Shown one piece after another: positions 10,776 to 21,261 of a DNA stretch of 64,000 nucleotides; position 1 is the stretch's first letter, and each line of letters begins with the position of its first letter. The DNA is taken from contig NZ_CP022161.1 of the NCBI RefSeq assembly GCF_002214185.1, positions 10,925,392 to 10,989,391 on the forward strand, read 5' to 3'. The notes under the pieces were generated by a model. That model was not told where the DNA came from and did no database searches. It saw nothing but the letters and a program-made list of their open reading frames with translations. Both the position numbers and the translations under genes were made by a program. Origin of the DNA: Streptomyces capitiformicae. Lineage in GTDB: Bacteria > Actinomycetota > Actinomycetes > Streptomycetales > Streptomycetaceae.

Positions 10776-12123
10776 CGTGTGCTTCGGGGAGGTCGGTGAG
10801 CAGCGCGCTGGGGCGGCTGCTGGTGTACGCGGGCGTGAACCGTGCCCAGTCGACATCCGCGACCACGGCGACCGCGTCGCCGCCCGGCACCACCACCCGG
10901 CCCAGCGCGTTGAGGGCCCGCTCCGGCGCCAACGGCTCCAGACCACGCCGCCGCAACGCCTCGACCGAGTCCGCACCGGCCGCCATACCACTCTCGGCCC
11001 AAGGACCCCACGCGACCGATGTGCCAGAGAGCCCGCGCGCCCGACGCGCCTCGACGAGCCCGTCGAGAAAAGCGTTCGCCGCCGCGTAACCCGCCTGGCC
11101 ACCACTGCCCCACACGGCAGCAATGGAGGAGAACACCACGAACGCGTCCAGCGGACGGTCACCCAACACTGCATCCAGGTTCGCCGCGCCCGCCACCTTC
11201 CCGGACCACACAGCCGCCAGGCTCTCGGCGGACACCTCATCGAAGGGCAGGTTCACCACCGTGCCCGCCGCATGCACCACAGCGTCCACCGGATGCTCCG
11301 CCAGCAACACGGCCACCGCCGCGCGGTCCGTCACATCACACGCGACCACAGTGACCCGCGCACCCAACTCGACCAGCTCATCGCGCAGTTCCGCCACACC
11401 CGGCGCATCCGGACCCTGACGGCTCACCAGTACGAGATGGGAAGCACCCGCTCCGGCAGCCCACCGAGCCACCTGACCACCCAAAGCACCCGTACCACCC
11501 GTCACCAACACCGTCCCCCGCGGACACCAGCCGACACCCCCCTCGGCACCAGGAACCGTACGGTCCACAGCCGCCCGGACAAGTCGCCGCCCGAACACAC
11601 CCGACGCCCGCACCGCGACCTGATCCTCACCACCAACACCCGCCAACACCGCAGCCAACCGCCCGAACACACGACGACCGACCTCTACAGGCAGGTCAAC
11701 AAGACCACCCCACCGGCCCGGGAACTCCAGCGCCGCCACACGGCCCAAGCCCCACACCGCACCCTGCACCGGATCAACGGGCCCATCCGAACGACCCACC
11801 GACACAGCACCCCGCGTCAGCACCCACAACGGAGCCGACACACCCACATCACCAAGGGCCTGCACCAACTCCACGCCCCCGGACACCGCATACGGCACCC
11901 CGCCACCAGCCGCGCCATCGCACAGGGCAAGCAGCGACACCACACCCACGACCGACGCCATACCCTCACAACGCGCGGCCAGTTCGGCACGCTCAAGGCC
12001 GGGCTCACACACCACCCGCTCCACCTCGGCACCACACGCCACCAGACCACCGACGACCGACTCGACCCACTCATCACCACCCGCACCGCCAGCCGGCTCA
12101 ACCACCAGCCAACGCCCGGACTG
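10776..12123 (-). CDS. Type I PKS fragment: ketoreductase (A-type)
   Basis: Open on the minus strand for about 450 residues with no start or stop. A structural subdomain ([10 protein letters not shown]...) leads into the catalytic one: NADPH motif [18 protein letters not shown], then [21 protein letters not shown] with catalytic Ser, Tyr and Asn. The LDD motif is replaced (TVVNLPF) and Trp precedes the Tyr, which by the usual rule predicts an A-type KR (L-hydroxyl product). Ends in the KR-ACP linker. Upstream boundary adjoins a glgE piece and is artificial. Confidence 0.85.
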
Positions 12124-13464
12124 GGGCGACCCGGTGGCCACCTGGCGGCACCACGCCCAGATCAAGATCCCGGCCGGCATCGACACCGAGCTGGTCCTGG
12201 AGGAGGGCGCCGACTTGTACGCGCGCGCCGCCGCGGGAGTGCCCGAGGGTGCTTCGCGGGGTGCCCTGTTGGCGGCTGCGGAGCGGCTGCGGGACGATGC
12301 TCTGCCGGTGGCGGCGCGTCTGGCGGGGGCGTTGACGCCGGAGGTGGATGAGGTGCTGGCCCGCCATCCGTTGCGGGAGTTGGTCACGTCCAGCGATCCG
12401 CTGCCGTTGCTGGTGGAGCGTGAGCGGGCGCTGTTCGGTTCCTGGTATGAGTTCTTCCCGCGTTCCGAGGGCACCCCCGAGCAGCCCCACGGGACCTTCC
12501 GCACCGCCGCCCGCCGTCTGCCCGCGATCGCCGGGATGGGCTTCGACGTGGTCTATCTGCCGCCCATCCATCCGATCGGGACCACCTTCCGCAAGGGCCG
12601 TAACAACACCCTCTCGCCCACCCCCGACGATGTCGGTGTGCCCTGGGCGATCGGTTCTGCCGAGGGCGGCCACGACGCCGTCCACCCCGATCTGGGCACC
12701 ATCGAGGACTTCGACCATTTCGTGGCCGAGGCACGGGCGGTGGGGCTGGAGGTGGCGCTGGACTTCGCGTTGCAGTGCTCCCCGGACCACCCCTGGGTGC
12801 ACAAGCACCCGGAGTGGTTCCACCACCGCCCGGACGGCACGATCGCGTACGCGGAGAACCCGCCGAAGAAGTACCAGGACATCTATCCCATCGCCTTCGA
12901 CGCGGACATGCCCGGCCTGATCGCCGAGACCACCCGTGTGCTCAGGTACTGGATGGAGCACGGGGTGCGGATCTTCCGGGTCGACAACCCGCACACCAAA
13001 CCGGTGGTGTTCTGGGAACAGGTGATCGCGGACATCAACCGCACCGACCCGGACGTGATCTTCCTGGCCGAGGCCTTCACCCGCCCGGCGATGATGCACA
13101 CCCTGGCCGCGGCCGGGTTCCAGCAGTCCTACACCTACTTCACCTGGCGCAACACCAAGGCCGAACTCACCGAGTACGCCACCGAGCTGGCCGGTGAGGC
13201 GGCGGCGTACATGCGGCCGAACTTCTTCGTCAACACCCCCGACATCCTGCACGCCTTCCTCCAGCACGGCGGCCGCCCCGCCTTCGAACTCCGCGCGGTC
13301 CTGGCCGCGACCCTCTCGCCGACCTGGGGCGTGTACTCCGGCTACGAGTTGTGCGAGAACACCCCGCTCAAGCCGGGCAGCGAGGAGTACCTCGACTCGG
13401 AGAAGTACCAACTCCGCCCCCGCGACTGGGACGCGGCCGAACGCGACGGCCGAACGATCGCCCC
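12124..13464 (+). CDS. glgE: GlgE, alpha-1,4-glucan:maltose-1-phosphate maltosyltransferase, central part
   Basis: Transfers maltose from maltose-1-phosphate to the non-reducing end of alpha-glucan. In frame from the left boundary ([15 protein letters not shown], beta-sandwich domain N), through the four-helix insert and GH13 barrel: [23 protein letters not shown], nucleophile Asp in [10 protein letters not shown], acid Glu in FLAEAF. Cut at both ends; first about 100 residues are missing. Its last 83 bases (13382-13464) recur at 52641 and 53320, each followed by a different GlgE C-terminus. The bases after 13464 belong to an IS. Confidence 0.92.
13382..13464 (+). repeat. 83-base word shared with 52641-52723 and 53320-53402
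   Basis: Identical in all three places, encoding the GlgE stretch [17 protein letters not shown] and onwards. It ends one glgE body and starts two alternative glgE tails, so it is a branch point between two glgE paralogues. Confidence 0.97.
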
Positions 13465-13495
13465 TGAGGTTCCCCCGGTGTGCGGGAGGCGCTGA

Positions 13496-14413
13496 TCAGC
13501 TGGTCAGGGCGGGTTGACGGGGTTTCAGGTTCGTTCGTTCGGCCGTTGCCTGGTCGGCGTAGTGCTTCTCCTCGAACTCGATCGGACTGAGGTAGCCGAG
13601 CCGTTTCTGGATGCGCCGGGTGTTATAGAAGCCGTCGATGTACTCGAACAGCGCGAGGTTCGCCTCGGCCCGGGTGGCGAAGACGCGGCCGCGGATGCAC
13701 TCCGTCTTGGTGATCATCCACAGGTTCTCCGCGAGGGCGTTGTCGTACGAGTCTCCGACCGAGCCCATGGATGCCTGAACTCCCGCTCGCAGCAGGCGAG
13801 TTGTGAGCTTGATCGACGTATATTGACAGCCGTGATCCGCGTGATGAATGAGCTGTCCGGGCTCGACCTCGCGGGAGGCGAGGGCGTACTCGAGCGTGGA
13901 CAGCACCAGGTCGGCGTCCGCACGGGCGGAGGTCTCCCAGGCCACCACCCGGCGGGAGAACGCGTCCCGGATCGCCGAGAGCCACAGCGGGCCCTCGCCG
14001 GTCGCGATCATCGTCAGGTCGGTGACCCACAGCCGGTTCGGCGCACTCGCGGTGAAGTCGCGCTGGACCATGTCCGGGGCCAGGGTGGCCTTGGGGTCCC
14101 GGCGTGTGAAGCCCTTCCGGCGCGGGCTGATCCCCTCGATCGCGGCCTCCCGCATCAGTCGCTCGACCCGCTTGCGGCCCACGTGGACGCCCTCGCGCTT
14201 GAGCACGGCATGCACGCGCGGCGAGCCGTAGACACCACCCGAGTCGGCGTGGATCTCCTTGATCTGCTCGGTGAGTTCCGCGTCCCGGCGCACGCGTTCG
14301 CACGGCTCACGCTCGGCACGGCGCCACCGGTAGTAGGTGGAGGAGGGGACGGACAGTTCCCGCAGTACGGGCTCGACCCCCAGGTGCGGGTGCTCGTCGA
14401 GGAGCGCCGTCAC
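13496..14413 (-). CDS. IS3-family transposase OrfB
   Basis: 305 residues. N-terminal HTH_21 (DEHPHLGVEPVLRELSVP, YGSPRVHAVLKREG), then the rve core with first Asp in WVTDLTMIATGEG, second in HHADHGCQYTS and Glu in DNALAENLWMITKTE. Full length and uninterrupted. The start overlaps the end of orfA by 4 bases; translation is expected as an OrfAB fusion by -1 frameshifting, a CTTTTTTC run (about 14436-14446, read on the minus strand) being a plausible slippery site. Confidence 0.92.
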   Translation of the reverse strand: MTALLDEHPHLGVEPVLRELSVPSSTYYRWRRAEREPCERVRRDAELTEQIKEIHADSGGVYGSPRVHAVLKREGVHVGRKRVERLMREAAIEGISPRRKGFTRRDPKATLAPDMVQRDFTASAPNRLWVTDLTMIATGEGPLWLSAIRDAFSRRVVAWETSARADADLVLSTLEYALASREVEPGQLIHHADHGCQYTSIKLTTRLLRAGVQASMGSVGDSYDNALAENLWMITKTECIRGRVFATRAEANLALFEYIDGFYNTRRIQKRLGYLSPIEFEEKHYADQATAERTNLKPRQPALTS

Positions 14414-14724
14414 CTGGGCCGGGTCGGGTCGAGCTGGGCCGCGAAAAAAGCCGAGGCCGTCCGAAGGACCTCATTCGCCCGCTTGAGCTGGACGTTCTCC
14501 TTGCGCAGCGCCGCGAGCTCGGCGCGTTCGTCGGTGGTCAGCCGGTCGTCGCGCTCGCCGGCGTCGGCCTCGGCCTGCCGGATCCAGCCGCGCAGGGCCT
14601 CGGGGTGCACGCCGAGATCGACGGCCAGCTTCTTGATCTGCGGCTTTGGATCGGAGGTGCGGTACATCCGCACCGCTCGCTCACGCAACTCCAACGAGTA
14701 CTTTCTGGGCGCAGCCATGGTCAT
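14410..14724 (-). CDS. IS3-family transposase OrfA
   Basis: Start chosen at the Met codons 14724/14718 directly before [18 protein letters not shown], because homology begins there; upstream in-frame Met codons lie in the IS end. HTH (IKKLAVDLGVHPEALRGWIRQAE) followed by a leucine zipper (LAALRKENVQLKRANEVLR). Carries DNA-binding specificity for the IS ends. Confidence 0.9.
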   Translation of the reverse strand: MTMAAPRKYSLELRERAVRMYRTSDPKPQIKKLAVDLGVHPEALRGWIRQAEADAGERDDRLTTDERAELAALRKENVQLKRANEVLRTASAFFAAQLDPTRPR

Positions 14725-14795
14725 AGGTCCTCTCATGAGTCCCATCTGACCCTCTGTCACCATCCTCCGCATCTCGGGGGAACCTCATCGACTGT

Positions 14796-14831
14796 GTCAC
14801 TCGTCACAATCGAGCGACATTGTCGAGTGAC
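14796..14831. promoter_or_regulatory. Palindromic operator upstream of the P450 gene
   Basis: GTCACTCG (14796-14803) is mirrored by CGAGTGAC (14824-14831), and inside it ACAAT is mirrored by ATTGT. The half-site GTGACAATGTCG repeats just downstream (14827-14838). It lies 60-95 bases before the P450 start, a position suited to a TetR-type repressor; CYP102 genes are often so controlled. The regulator is not identified. Confidence 0.55.
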
Positions 14832-14889
14832 AATGTCGTGTGTATGGTTCTGGCCAGCGACAGCCTGCGCCGGAACGAAAGGCAAGCTC

Positions 14890-16107
14890 ATGACTCACGA
14901 GGCCCTGCGTGGAACCGAACCGATTCCCCAGCGTCCCGCCCTGCCCCTGGTCGGCCACGCGTTCGACATCCCCAGTGGCGCCGACGGCCTGCTCTACGTG
15001 ATGAAGGAGGCCAAGGAGCTGGGGCCGCTGTTCAAGCTCCGCGTCTTCGGCAATGAGATCAACTTCGCCTCCGGCCTCGACCTGGTCACCGAGCTGGCGG
15101 ACGAGAGCCGGTTCCGCAAGAACGTGCACCCCGATCTCGTGATCCTCCGGGGCATCGGCGGGGACGGGCTGTTCACCGCGTACAACGACGAGCCCAACTG
15201 GCGCAAGGCGCACGACGTGCTGATGCCGGCGTTCTCCCTGGGCGCGATGCGCGGTTACCACGCGACGATGCTTCAGGTCGCCCGTGAGCTGATCGGGAAG
15301 TGGGACCAGGCTGCCGGTGCGGAGGCTGTGAACGTCGCCGATGACATGACACGGCTGACCCTCGACACGATCGGCCTGTGCGGCTTCGGCTACGACTTCG
15401 AGTCCTTCAGCCGCGACGAGCCGCACCCCTTCATCACCGCCCTGTCACGGGCGCTCGGCTTCGCCCAGGACAAGGGGGAGTCCATTCCCGGCGCGGAGTT
15501 GTTCAAGTGGAAGGAGGCGGAGCAGTTCCGCGAGGACGTGGCCTTGATGGAGGGCCTGGTCGACGACGTGATCCGGCAGCGCCGGGCGTCCGGCGACACC
15601 AGCACCGACGACCTGCTCGGGCGGATGCTGCACACCCGTGACGCGGTGACGGGCGAGCCCCTGGACGACATCAACATCCGCTACCAGGCGATCACGTTCC
15701 TCATCGCCGGCCACGAGACCACCAGTGGCGCCCTGTCCTTCGCCCTTTACTACCTGACCAAGCACCCCGAGGTCCTCGCCCGCGCCCAGGCCGAGGTCGA
15801 CGCACTGTGGGGGGACTCGGACGCCCCCGAGCCCGACTACGGGGACATCGGCAAGCTGACGTACATCCGCCAGGTACTCAACGAGAGCCTGCGGCTGTGG
15901 CCGACGGCGCCCGCCTTCGCGGTGGAGCCGCTGGAGGACACGGTCATCGGCGGCAAGTACGCCGTGCGCAAGGGCGAGTCGATCCAGATCCTCATCCCGC
16001 AGCTGCACCGCGACCCCGCCTGGGGCGAGAACGTCGAGCTGTTCGACCCCGACCGGTTCCTGCCCGAGCGCGAGGAGGAGCGCCCGGTCCACCTGTTCAA
16101 GCCGTTC
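14890..16107 (+). CDS. CYP102-type cytochrome P450, heme domain N-terminal part
   Basis: ATG 14890 with AAAGG 8 bases upstream. 406 residues of a self-sufficient P450 (P450-BM3 type fatty-acid hydroxylase): proline-rich entry ([16 protein letters not shown]), I-helix AGHETTSG with the oxygen-activating Thr, K-helix ESLR ([13 protein letters not shown]), PERF-type DPDRFLPER. The frame stops at LFKPF just before the Cys heme-ligand loop; next bases are PKS. Missing continuation is supplied by two paralogous pieces at 24547-24629 (minus) and 24630 (plus), and a C-terminus at 46066-46236. Confidence 0.92.
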
Positions 16108-16109
16108 AG

Positions 16110-17420
16110 AACGAGGCACGCAGTGTGCTGACCGGACTGGTGCGCTCTAACGCCGCGACCGTCCTGGGCCACACCACCCCCGACGCCGTCCGCCCCGACC
16201 AGGCGTTCAACGAGCTCGGCTTCGATTCGCTGGCGGCGGTGGACCTCCGCAACCGGCTCAACACCGTCACCGGACTCCGTCTCCCGCCCACCCTCGTCTT
16301 CGACTACCCCACCCCCAACGCCCTTGCCGTATACCTGCATTCCGAACTGATAGGTGTGGCCCCGGCGCCGAAGCCCCGGGTTGCCCTCGCCGCGTCGACC
16401 GACGAACCGGTGGCGATCGTCGGGATGGCCTGCCGGTTCCCGGGCGGCGTCGGTTCCCCGGAGGAGCTGTGGAACCTGATGGCTGCGGGCGGTGACGCGG
16501 TCTCAGGTTTCCCGGTCGACCGTGGCTGGGACCTGGACGGGCTGTACGACCCGGATCCGGAGCGCAGCGGTACGACGTACACCCGGCAGGGCGGGTTTCT
16601 CGCCGATGCCGGCGGATTCGATGCGGGCTTCTTCGGTATCTCGCCGCGCGAGGCGCTCGCCATGGACCCGCAGCAGCGGCTGCTGCTGGAGACCTGCTGG
16701 GAGGCGCTGGAGAGCGCGGGGATCGATCCGGCCTCGCTGCGCGGCAGCCAGACCGGCGTCTTCGCCGGAGCCTGGAACCAGGGCTACGACGCTGTCTGGC
16801 AGTCGCCGGAACTGGAGGGCTACGCCCTGACGGGCAGCGTCACTTCGATCATCTCCGGCCGGGTGGCCTACACCCTGGGCCTGGAGGGGCCGGCGGTGAC
16901 GGTGGACACGGCGTGCTCGTCCTCGCTGGTCGCCCTGCACCTCGCGATCCAGGCGGTACGAGCCGGGGAATGTGACCTTGCCCTGGCCGGTGGGGTCACG
17001 GTGATGGCTACGCCTGCCGGGTTCACCGGCTTCTCCAGGCAGCGCGGACTGTCGGTCGACGGCCGCTGCAAGGCGTTCTCCACCGAATCCGACGGATTCG
17101 GACTGGCGGAGGGCGTGGGCGTACTGCTGGTGGAGCCGCTGTCCCTGGCGCGGGAGCGAGGCCACCAGGTCCTGGCAGTGGTGCGGGGCAGTGCGGTCAA
17201 CCAGGACGGCGCGAGCAACGGGCTCACGGCTCCGAACGGTCCGTCGCAGCAGCGGGTGATCCGTCAGGCGCTCGTCTCGGCGGGGCTGACGGCGGCCGAG
17301 GTGGACGCGGTCGAGGCACATGGCACCGGCACCCCACTCGGGGATCCGATCGAGGCGCAGGCGTTGCTGGCGACGTACGGCAAGGAGCGGCCCGCGGACC
17401 GGCCGTTGTGGCTGGGTTCC
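16110..17420 (+). CDS. Type I PKS fragment: ACP and most of a KS
   Basis: Open frame without start. ACP with phosphopantetheine Ser in [15 protein letters not shown], then an ACP-KS linker and KS: entry [16 protein letters not shown], active Cys in [12 protein letters not shown], first His in [12 protein letters not shown]. Breaks after RPLWLGS, before the second KS His (NIGH). The intermodular segment shows that ACP and KS lie on one polypeptide, so this is a within-protein module junction. The preceding P450 in another frame is not fused to it. Confidence 0.9.
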
Positions 17421-18725
17421 ACACCGTCATCCAGCACCCCCGCCGCATGCACCACACCACACAACGGAAACTCCGCCGGAACCCCCGCCAACACCCCCGC
17501 CAATGCCGCACGATCCGACACATCACACGCCACCGCACTCGCCGCGCAACCCAACTCCGCCAGCTCAGCGAGAAGTTCAGCCGCCCCCGGAGCCTCCACA
17601 CCCCGCCGGCTCACCAGCAGCAGACGCCCCACACCCTCACCCGCAAGCCAACGCGCCACCTCAGCACCCAGCCCACCGGTACCACCCGTCACCAGCACCG
17701 TGCCACCAGCGCGCCACGCACCAGAAGACGCCGCCTTGGCCTGTACCGGAGCAGGCACCATCCGCCGCACGAACACACCAGCAGCACGCACCGCCACCTG
17801 GTCCTCCGCCGGGAACCCACCCGCAAGGACAGCGACAAGCCGCTCCACCGCAGCCGCATCCACCACGTCCGGCAGGTCCAGCAGCCCACCCCAGCGCCCC
17901 GGCTGCTCCAGACCGACAACCCGCCCCAAACCCCACACACCAGCCTGAGCCACCGAAACGACCTGCTCAACACCCCCAACCGACACCGCACCCCGCGTCA
18001 CACACCACAACGGAGCACCAACCCCGGCATCACCCAAAGCCTGCACAAGGACGAGAGCATCGGTCACCGGCGCCGCAACAGCCGCCTCCTCCTCACCGTC
18101 CCCCAACGCCAGCAGGGAGACCGCCCCGACCACCTCCTCGGCCACCTCGCGCAGTCGCCCAGCCAGGGTGTTCCGGTCGGCGTCGGCACCCACCTCGACC
18201 GGCACAACCTCCGCGCCGGCCGCACTCAGGGCCGCCAACACCTCACAGATAACATTCCGCTCACCGCCACCCGACGGGACCACAACCAGCCACCGGCCCG
18301 ACAAACCCAGACCCGCACCCGACCCGGCCCCCACCGGACGCCACACCGCCCGATAACGCCAGCCCTCCACCTCAGACCGCTCACGCTGCCCTCGGCGCCA
18401 CGACGCCAAAGCCGGCACCATTTCACCCAATGAGGCATCACCCGACACCTCCAAAACCCGCGACAACTCCTCCGCATCACCCCGCTCAACCACATCCCAA
18501 AAACCGGCATCCAGCACGCCGTCCCCGGAGCCGTGCCGCGCCGAACTCGGCAGCCAGTAACGCTCACGCTGGAAGGCGTACGTCGGAAGGGGAACCTGGC
18601 GAGGCGATACGCCGGGCAGTGTCTTCGTCCAGTCCACCGGGGTTCCCTGGACGAACAGTTCGGCCAGCGCACGCAGCGCGGTCACGGTCTGGTCCTGCTC
18701 GCGTCGCTGCAACGGCACCACGACA
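17421..18725 (-). CDS. Type I PKS fragment: AT C-terminus and B-type KR
   Basis: Minus-strand open frame. Begins with AT end ([12 protein letters not shown]...) and linker [13 protein letters not shown], then directly a KR structural domain: no DH in this module. NADPH motif [15 protein letters not shown]; the LDD motif is present ([12 protein letters not shown]), predicting a B-type KR (D-hydroxyl). Broken before the catalytic Ser/Tyr. Strongly similar to the module at 29844-30836, so these are sister modules of one assembly line. Confidence 0.88.
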
Positions 18726-20014
18726 CCGGAGGAGTTCGGTGGCGGTGTGGCGGCCGGAGCGGACCGCGCCGTCCATGTAGCCGTTCCAGTAGGGGGAGAA
18801 CTCGGCGCCCGCCCAGTGCACGCGGTGGTGGGGGCGGTCCCTCCACTGGCCGAAGTCGGTGAGCACGCCGGGGGCGGCGACGGAGGTGGGGCCGCCCTGG
18901 GTCCACTGCTCGGCGGTCCAGTCCTGCTCGACGTATTCGACGGTGTCGAAGGCACGGTCCCCGACGACCTGGGCGAAGCAGCGCAGCACCGCGCCGCGGC
19001 GCTCGGCGGCCGGGCGGTGGGCCCACTTGCGCCATTCCCGGCCGCCGAGGAAGCCCATCAGGACGCCCGGCCCGCCGTCGGGCGGGGTGTTGTCGAACAT
19101 CTCGCGGATGGGCGAGCCGCCGCGCAGCAGGCCCATCCCGGACAGCCCGTCCTGGCGCCAGAACGGCTTGTCGTAGACGGCGACACACTTCATGAGGGTG
19201 CCGAACGGCAGCCGCTGGAAAAGCTGGTCCTGCTGGGCGGGCAGCAGCGGGTCCCACACGATCCGCGAGGCCACCAGCGGCGGCACGGCGACGATCACCC
19301 GCTCGGCCCGCCAGTCACCGGCGTCGGAGACCACGGTGACACCAGTGGCATCCTGGCTGATGCGCCGCACCGGCGCCGACAGGTGGACACGGCCGTCGAG
19401 TTCCTCGGCGAGACGCTGGGCGACCAGCTGTGAACCGCCGACGAACCGGCTGTCCTGGGCGCCACCGGTCGTTCCGGTGCCGCGCTCCATGGTGCCGGGG
19501 TGGGTCTCGTTGCCGAACGTCGAGACGTACCAGAGGCTGAACAGGGCGGACGCGTCGCGGGCCTCGCCGCCGTAGGCGGAGTTCAGGAAAAGGCTGATCA
19601 TGTCGACGGCGTCACCGGTGATCTCGGCCTTGCGCAGCCAGGTCTCATAGGTCATGGCGTCCAGCTCACGGGCGTTCGCCGCCTTCCACGGTGCGGCCGG
19701 GTCCACCTTGGCCGCGGCCTGGCCGACCCGGGCCAGCGCAATACCCATGTCCGGCAGCGCGAGCAGGTCCGGCGGGGTGTGCCCCGTGAACCGCTTGGCC
19801 TTGCCGTCGTTGACGTAGACGGCCTCGCCGGGAATGGCAGCCTGGTAGGTCTCCACGCCGACCTCCTTGGCCAGCGCCAGGATGTGGTCCTGGGTCGGAC
19901 CCACATACTGCCCGCCGATCTCGGTCACCTGACCGTCGCCGAGGTCGTGGTTGAGCAGCCGGCCGCCCACCCGGTCACGGGCCTCCAGCACGGCCACCGA
20001 CTTGCCCGCCGCGA
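18726..20014 (-). CDS. Flavin-dependent amine oxidase, both ends cut
   Basis: About 425 residues of the flavin monoamine oxidase family. Starts in the ADP-binding fold (AAGKSVAVLEARDRVGGR; the GxGxxG is lost) with the following GGQYVGPTQDH; FAD-binding C-terminal motif near WAGAEFSPYWNGYMDGAVRSG. A putrescine- or tyramine-oxidase-like enzyme oxidising primary amines to aldehyde, NH3 and H2O2, probably cytosolic. N-terminus adjoins IS DNA at 20015; last residues (HTATELL) adjoin a PKS piece. Substrate unknown. Confidence 0.88.
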
Positions 20015-20088
20015 CGAGTGGTCTGCCCTGGGTCTGATGGAGTCGGATTGCTGGACAATTGACGATCCAGCAGCTTCCGGAGGCCGTG

Positions 20089-20391
20089 ATGCCCCGCAGA
20101 TATCCGCCCGAATTCCGCCGCAAGGTTCTCGATCTCGTCGCATCCGGAAGGAAGGTCGCTGAGGTCGCCCGGCTCCTGGGCATCAGCGACCAGACGATCT
20201 ATGTCTGGCGTCGCCAGTACCTCATCGATACGGGGCAGTTGCCCGGCACGAACAGCAGCGACCTGTCCGAGCTCGCTGCGGCCCGCAAGCGTATCGCCGA
20301 GCTGGAGGCTGAGGTGGCCATCCACCGGCGGGCTGCCGAACTGCTGGGTGAGGTGACGTCCCCAAAAGACGGTTCGAAGCCATCCGCGTGA
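20089..20391 (+). CDS. IS3-family transposase OrfA
   Basis: 100 residues from ATG 20089 (homology starts PRRYPPEFRRKVLDLV). HTH VAEVARLLGISDQTIYVWRRQY and a C-terminal zipper (ELAAARKRIAELEAEVAIHRRAAELL). Overlaps orfB by 4 bases (ATGA type). Confidence 0.9.
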   Translation: MPRRYPPEFRRKVLDLVASGRKVAEVARLLGISDQTIYVWRRQYLIDTGQLPGTNSSDLSELAAARKRIAELEAEVAIHRRAAELLGEVTSPKDGSKPSA

Positions 20392-21233
20392 TGGCCCGTG
20401 AGCACCTTCCGGTGCAGCTGGCCTGCCGGGTGCTGCATGTCGCCGAGTCCGGGTACTACGCCTGGCGGGACCGTCCGCCGTCGAACCGGCTGGTCAAGCA
20501 CGCGTGGCTGACCGAGGCCATCGTGGGCATCCACACCGCCTCCCGCGGTACCTACGGCTCCCGCCGGGTGCACGCCGAGCTCCGTCTGGGCCTGAGCATC
20601 CATGTCAGCCACGGCACCGTGGAACTGCTGATGCAGCGCGCCGGCCTGCACGGCCTGCCCGGCAACCGGCGCCACCGCGCCAAGCACGTGACCCCGTCCG
20701 TCACCGACCTGGTGGAGCGCAACTTCACCCGTCACGCCCGCGACCAGTTATGGGTCACGGACATCACCGAGCACCCCACTCTGGAAGGAAGGGTGTACTG
20801 CGCGGTCGTCCTGGACACGTTCTCCCGACGCGTGGTGGGCTGGTCGATCGACGCCTCGCCCACTGCGGCCCTGACCACCAACGCCCTGGCCATGGCCATC
20901 GGCAACCGCTCCCCGCGGCCGGGTGGCACCATCATCCATTCCGACCACGGAGTGCAGTTCGGGTCCTGGGCGTTCACCCAGCGCGCGAGGGCCTCCGGCC
21001 TGCTGCCCTCGATGGGCTCCATCGGGGACTGCGTGGACAACGCGATGATGGAGTCCTTCTGGGCCCGGGTCCAGGTTGAACTGCTCAACCGCAGACGGTG
21101 GCGAACGCGTCTGGAGCTGTCCACCGCACTCTTTGAGTACCTGGAAATCTTCCACAACCGACAGCGCAGGCATTCCGCGCTGGGCATGCTCAGTCCGGTG
21201 GAGTACGAACTCCGCACCCCGCCGGTAGCCTGA
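20388..21233 (+). CDS. IS3-family transposase OrfB
   Basis: 281 residues, full length. Rve integrase core: WVTDITEHPTLEGRVYCAVVLD with first Asp, HSDHGVQFGSW with second, DNAMMESFWARVQVELL with Glu; C-terminus HNRQRRHSALGMLSPVEYE is the family signature. Intact, probably active. Starts in the overlap with orfA. Confidence 0.92.
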   Translation: MMAREHLPVQLACRVLHVAESGYYAWRDRPPSNRLVKHAWLTEAIVGIHTASRGTYGSRRVHAELRLGLSIHVSHGTVELLMQRAGLHGLPGNRRHRAKHVTPSVTDLVERNFTRHARDQLWVTDITEHPTLEGRVYCAVVLDTFSRRVVGWSIDASPTAALTTNALAMAIGNRSPRPGGTIIHSDHGVQFGSWAFTQRARASGLLPSMGSIGDCVDNAMMESFWARVQVELLNRRRWRTRLELSTALFEYLEIFHNRQRRHSALGMLSPVEYELRTPPVA

Positions 21234-21261
21234 AACCAGGCAACTCGACTCCACGCAACTC

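Larger units (their letters stand above)
13465..14787 (-). mobile_element. IS3-family element C (complete)
   Basis: Starts TGAGGTTCCCCCGGTGTGCGG (13465) and ends with the complement of TGAGGTTCCCCCGAGATGCGG (to 14787): inverted repeats with two mismatches, starting TG as IS3 ends do. 1323 bp with overlapping orfA and orfB in coherent frames. No target duplication: left flank is the exact end of the glgE fragment, right flank the P450 promoter. The element being bounded exactly by its own ends fits a multi-copy repeat collapsed into one contig. Confidence 0.92.
20038..21253 (+). mobile_element. IS3-family element B
   Basis: Left end TGGAGTCGGATTGCTGGACA (20038) and right end, read inward, TGGAGTCGAGTTGCCTGG (to 21253) are imperfect inverted repeats. 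1216 bp with orfA and orfB. Preceded at 20015 by the end of IS-A, i.e. the two elements are neighbours head to head in the source genome. Right flank is a PKS frame. Confidence 0.85.

Noticed and set aside
14890..17420. P450-PKS fusion protein
   Set aside because: The P450 frame ends before its essential heme loop and the ACP-KS is in a different frame; the contact is a fragment join.
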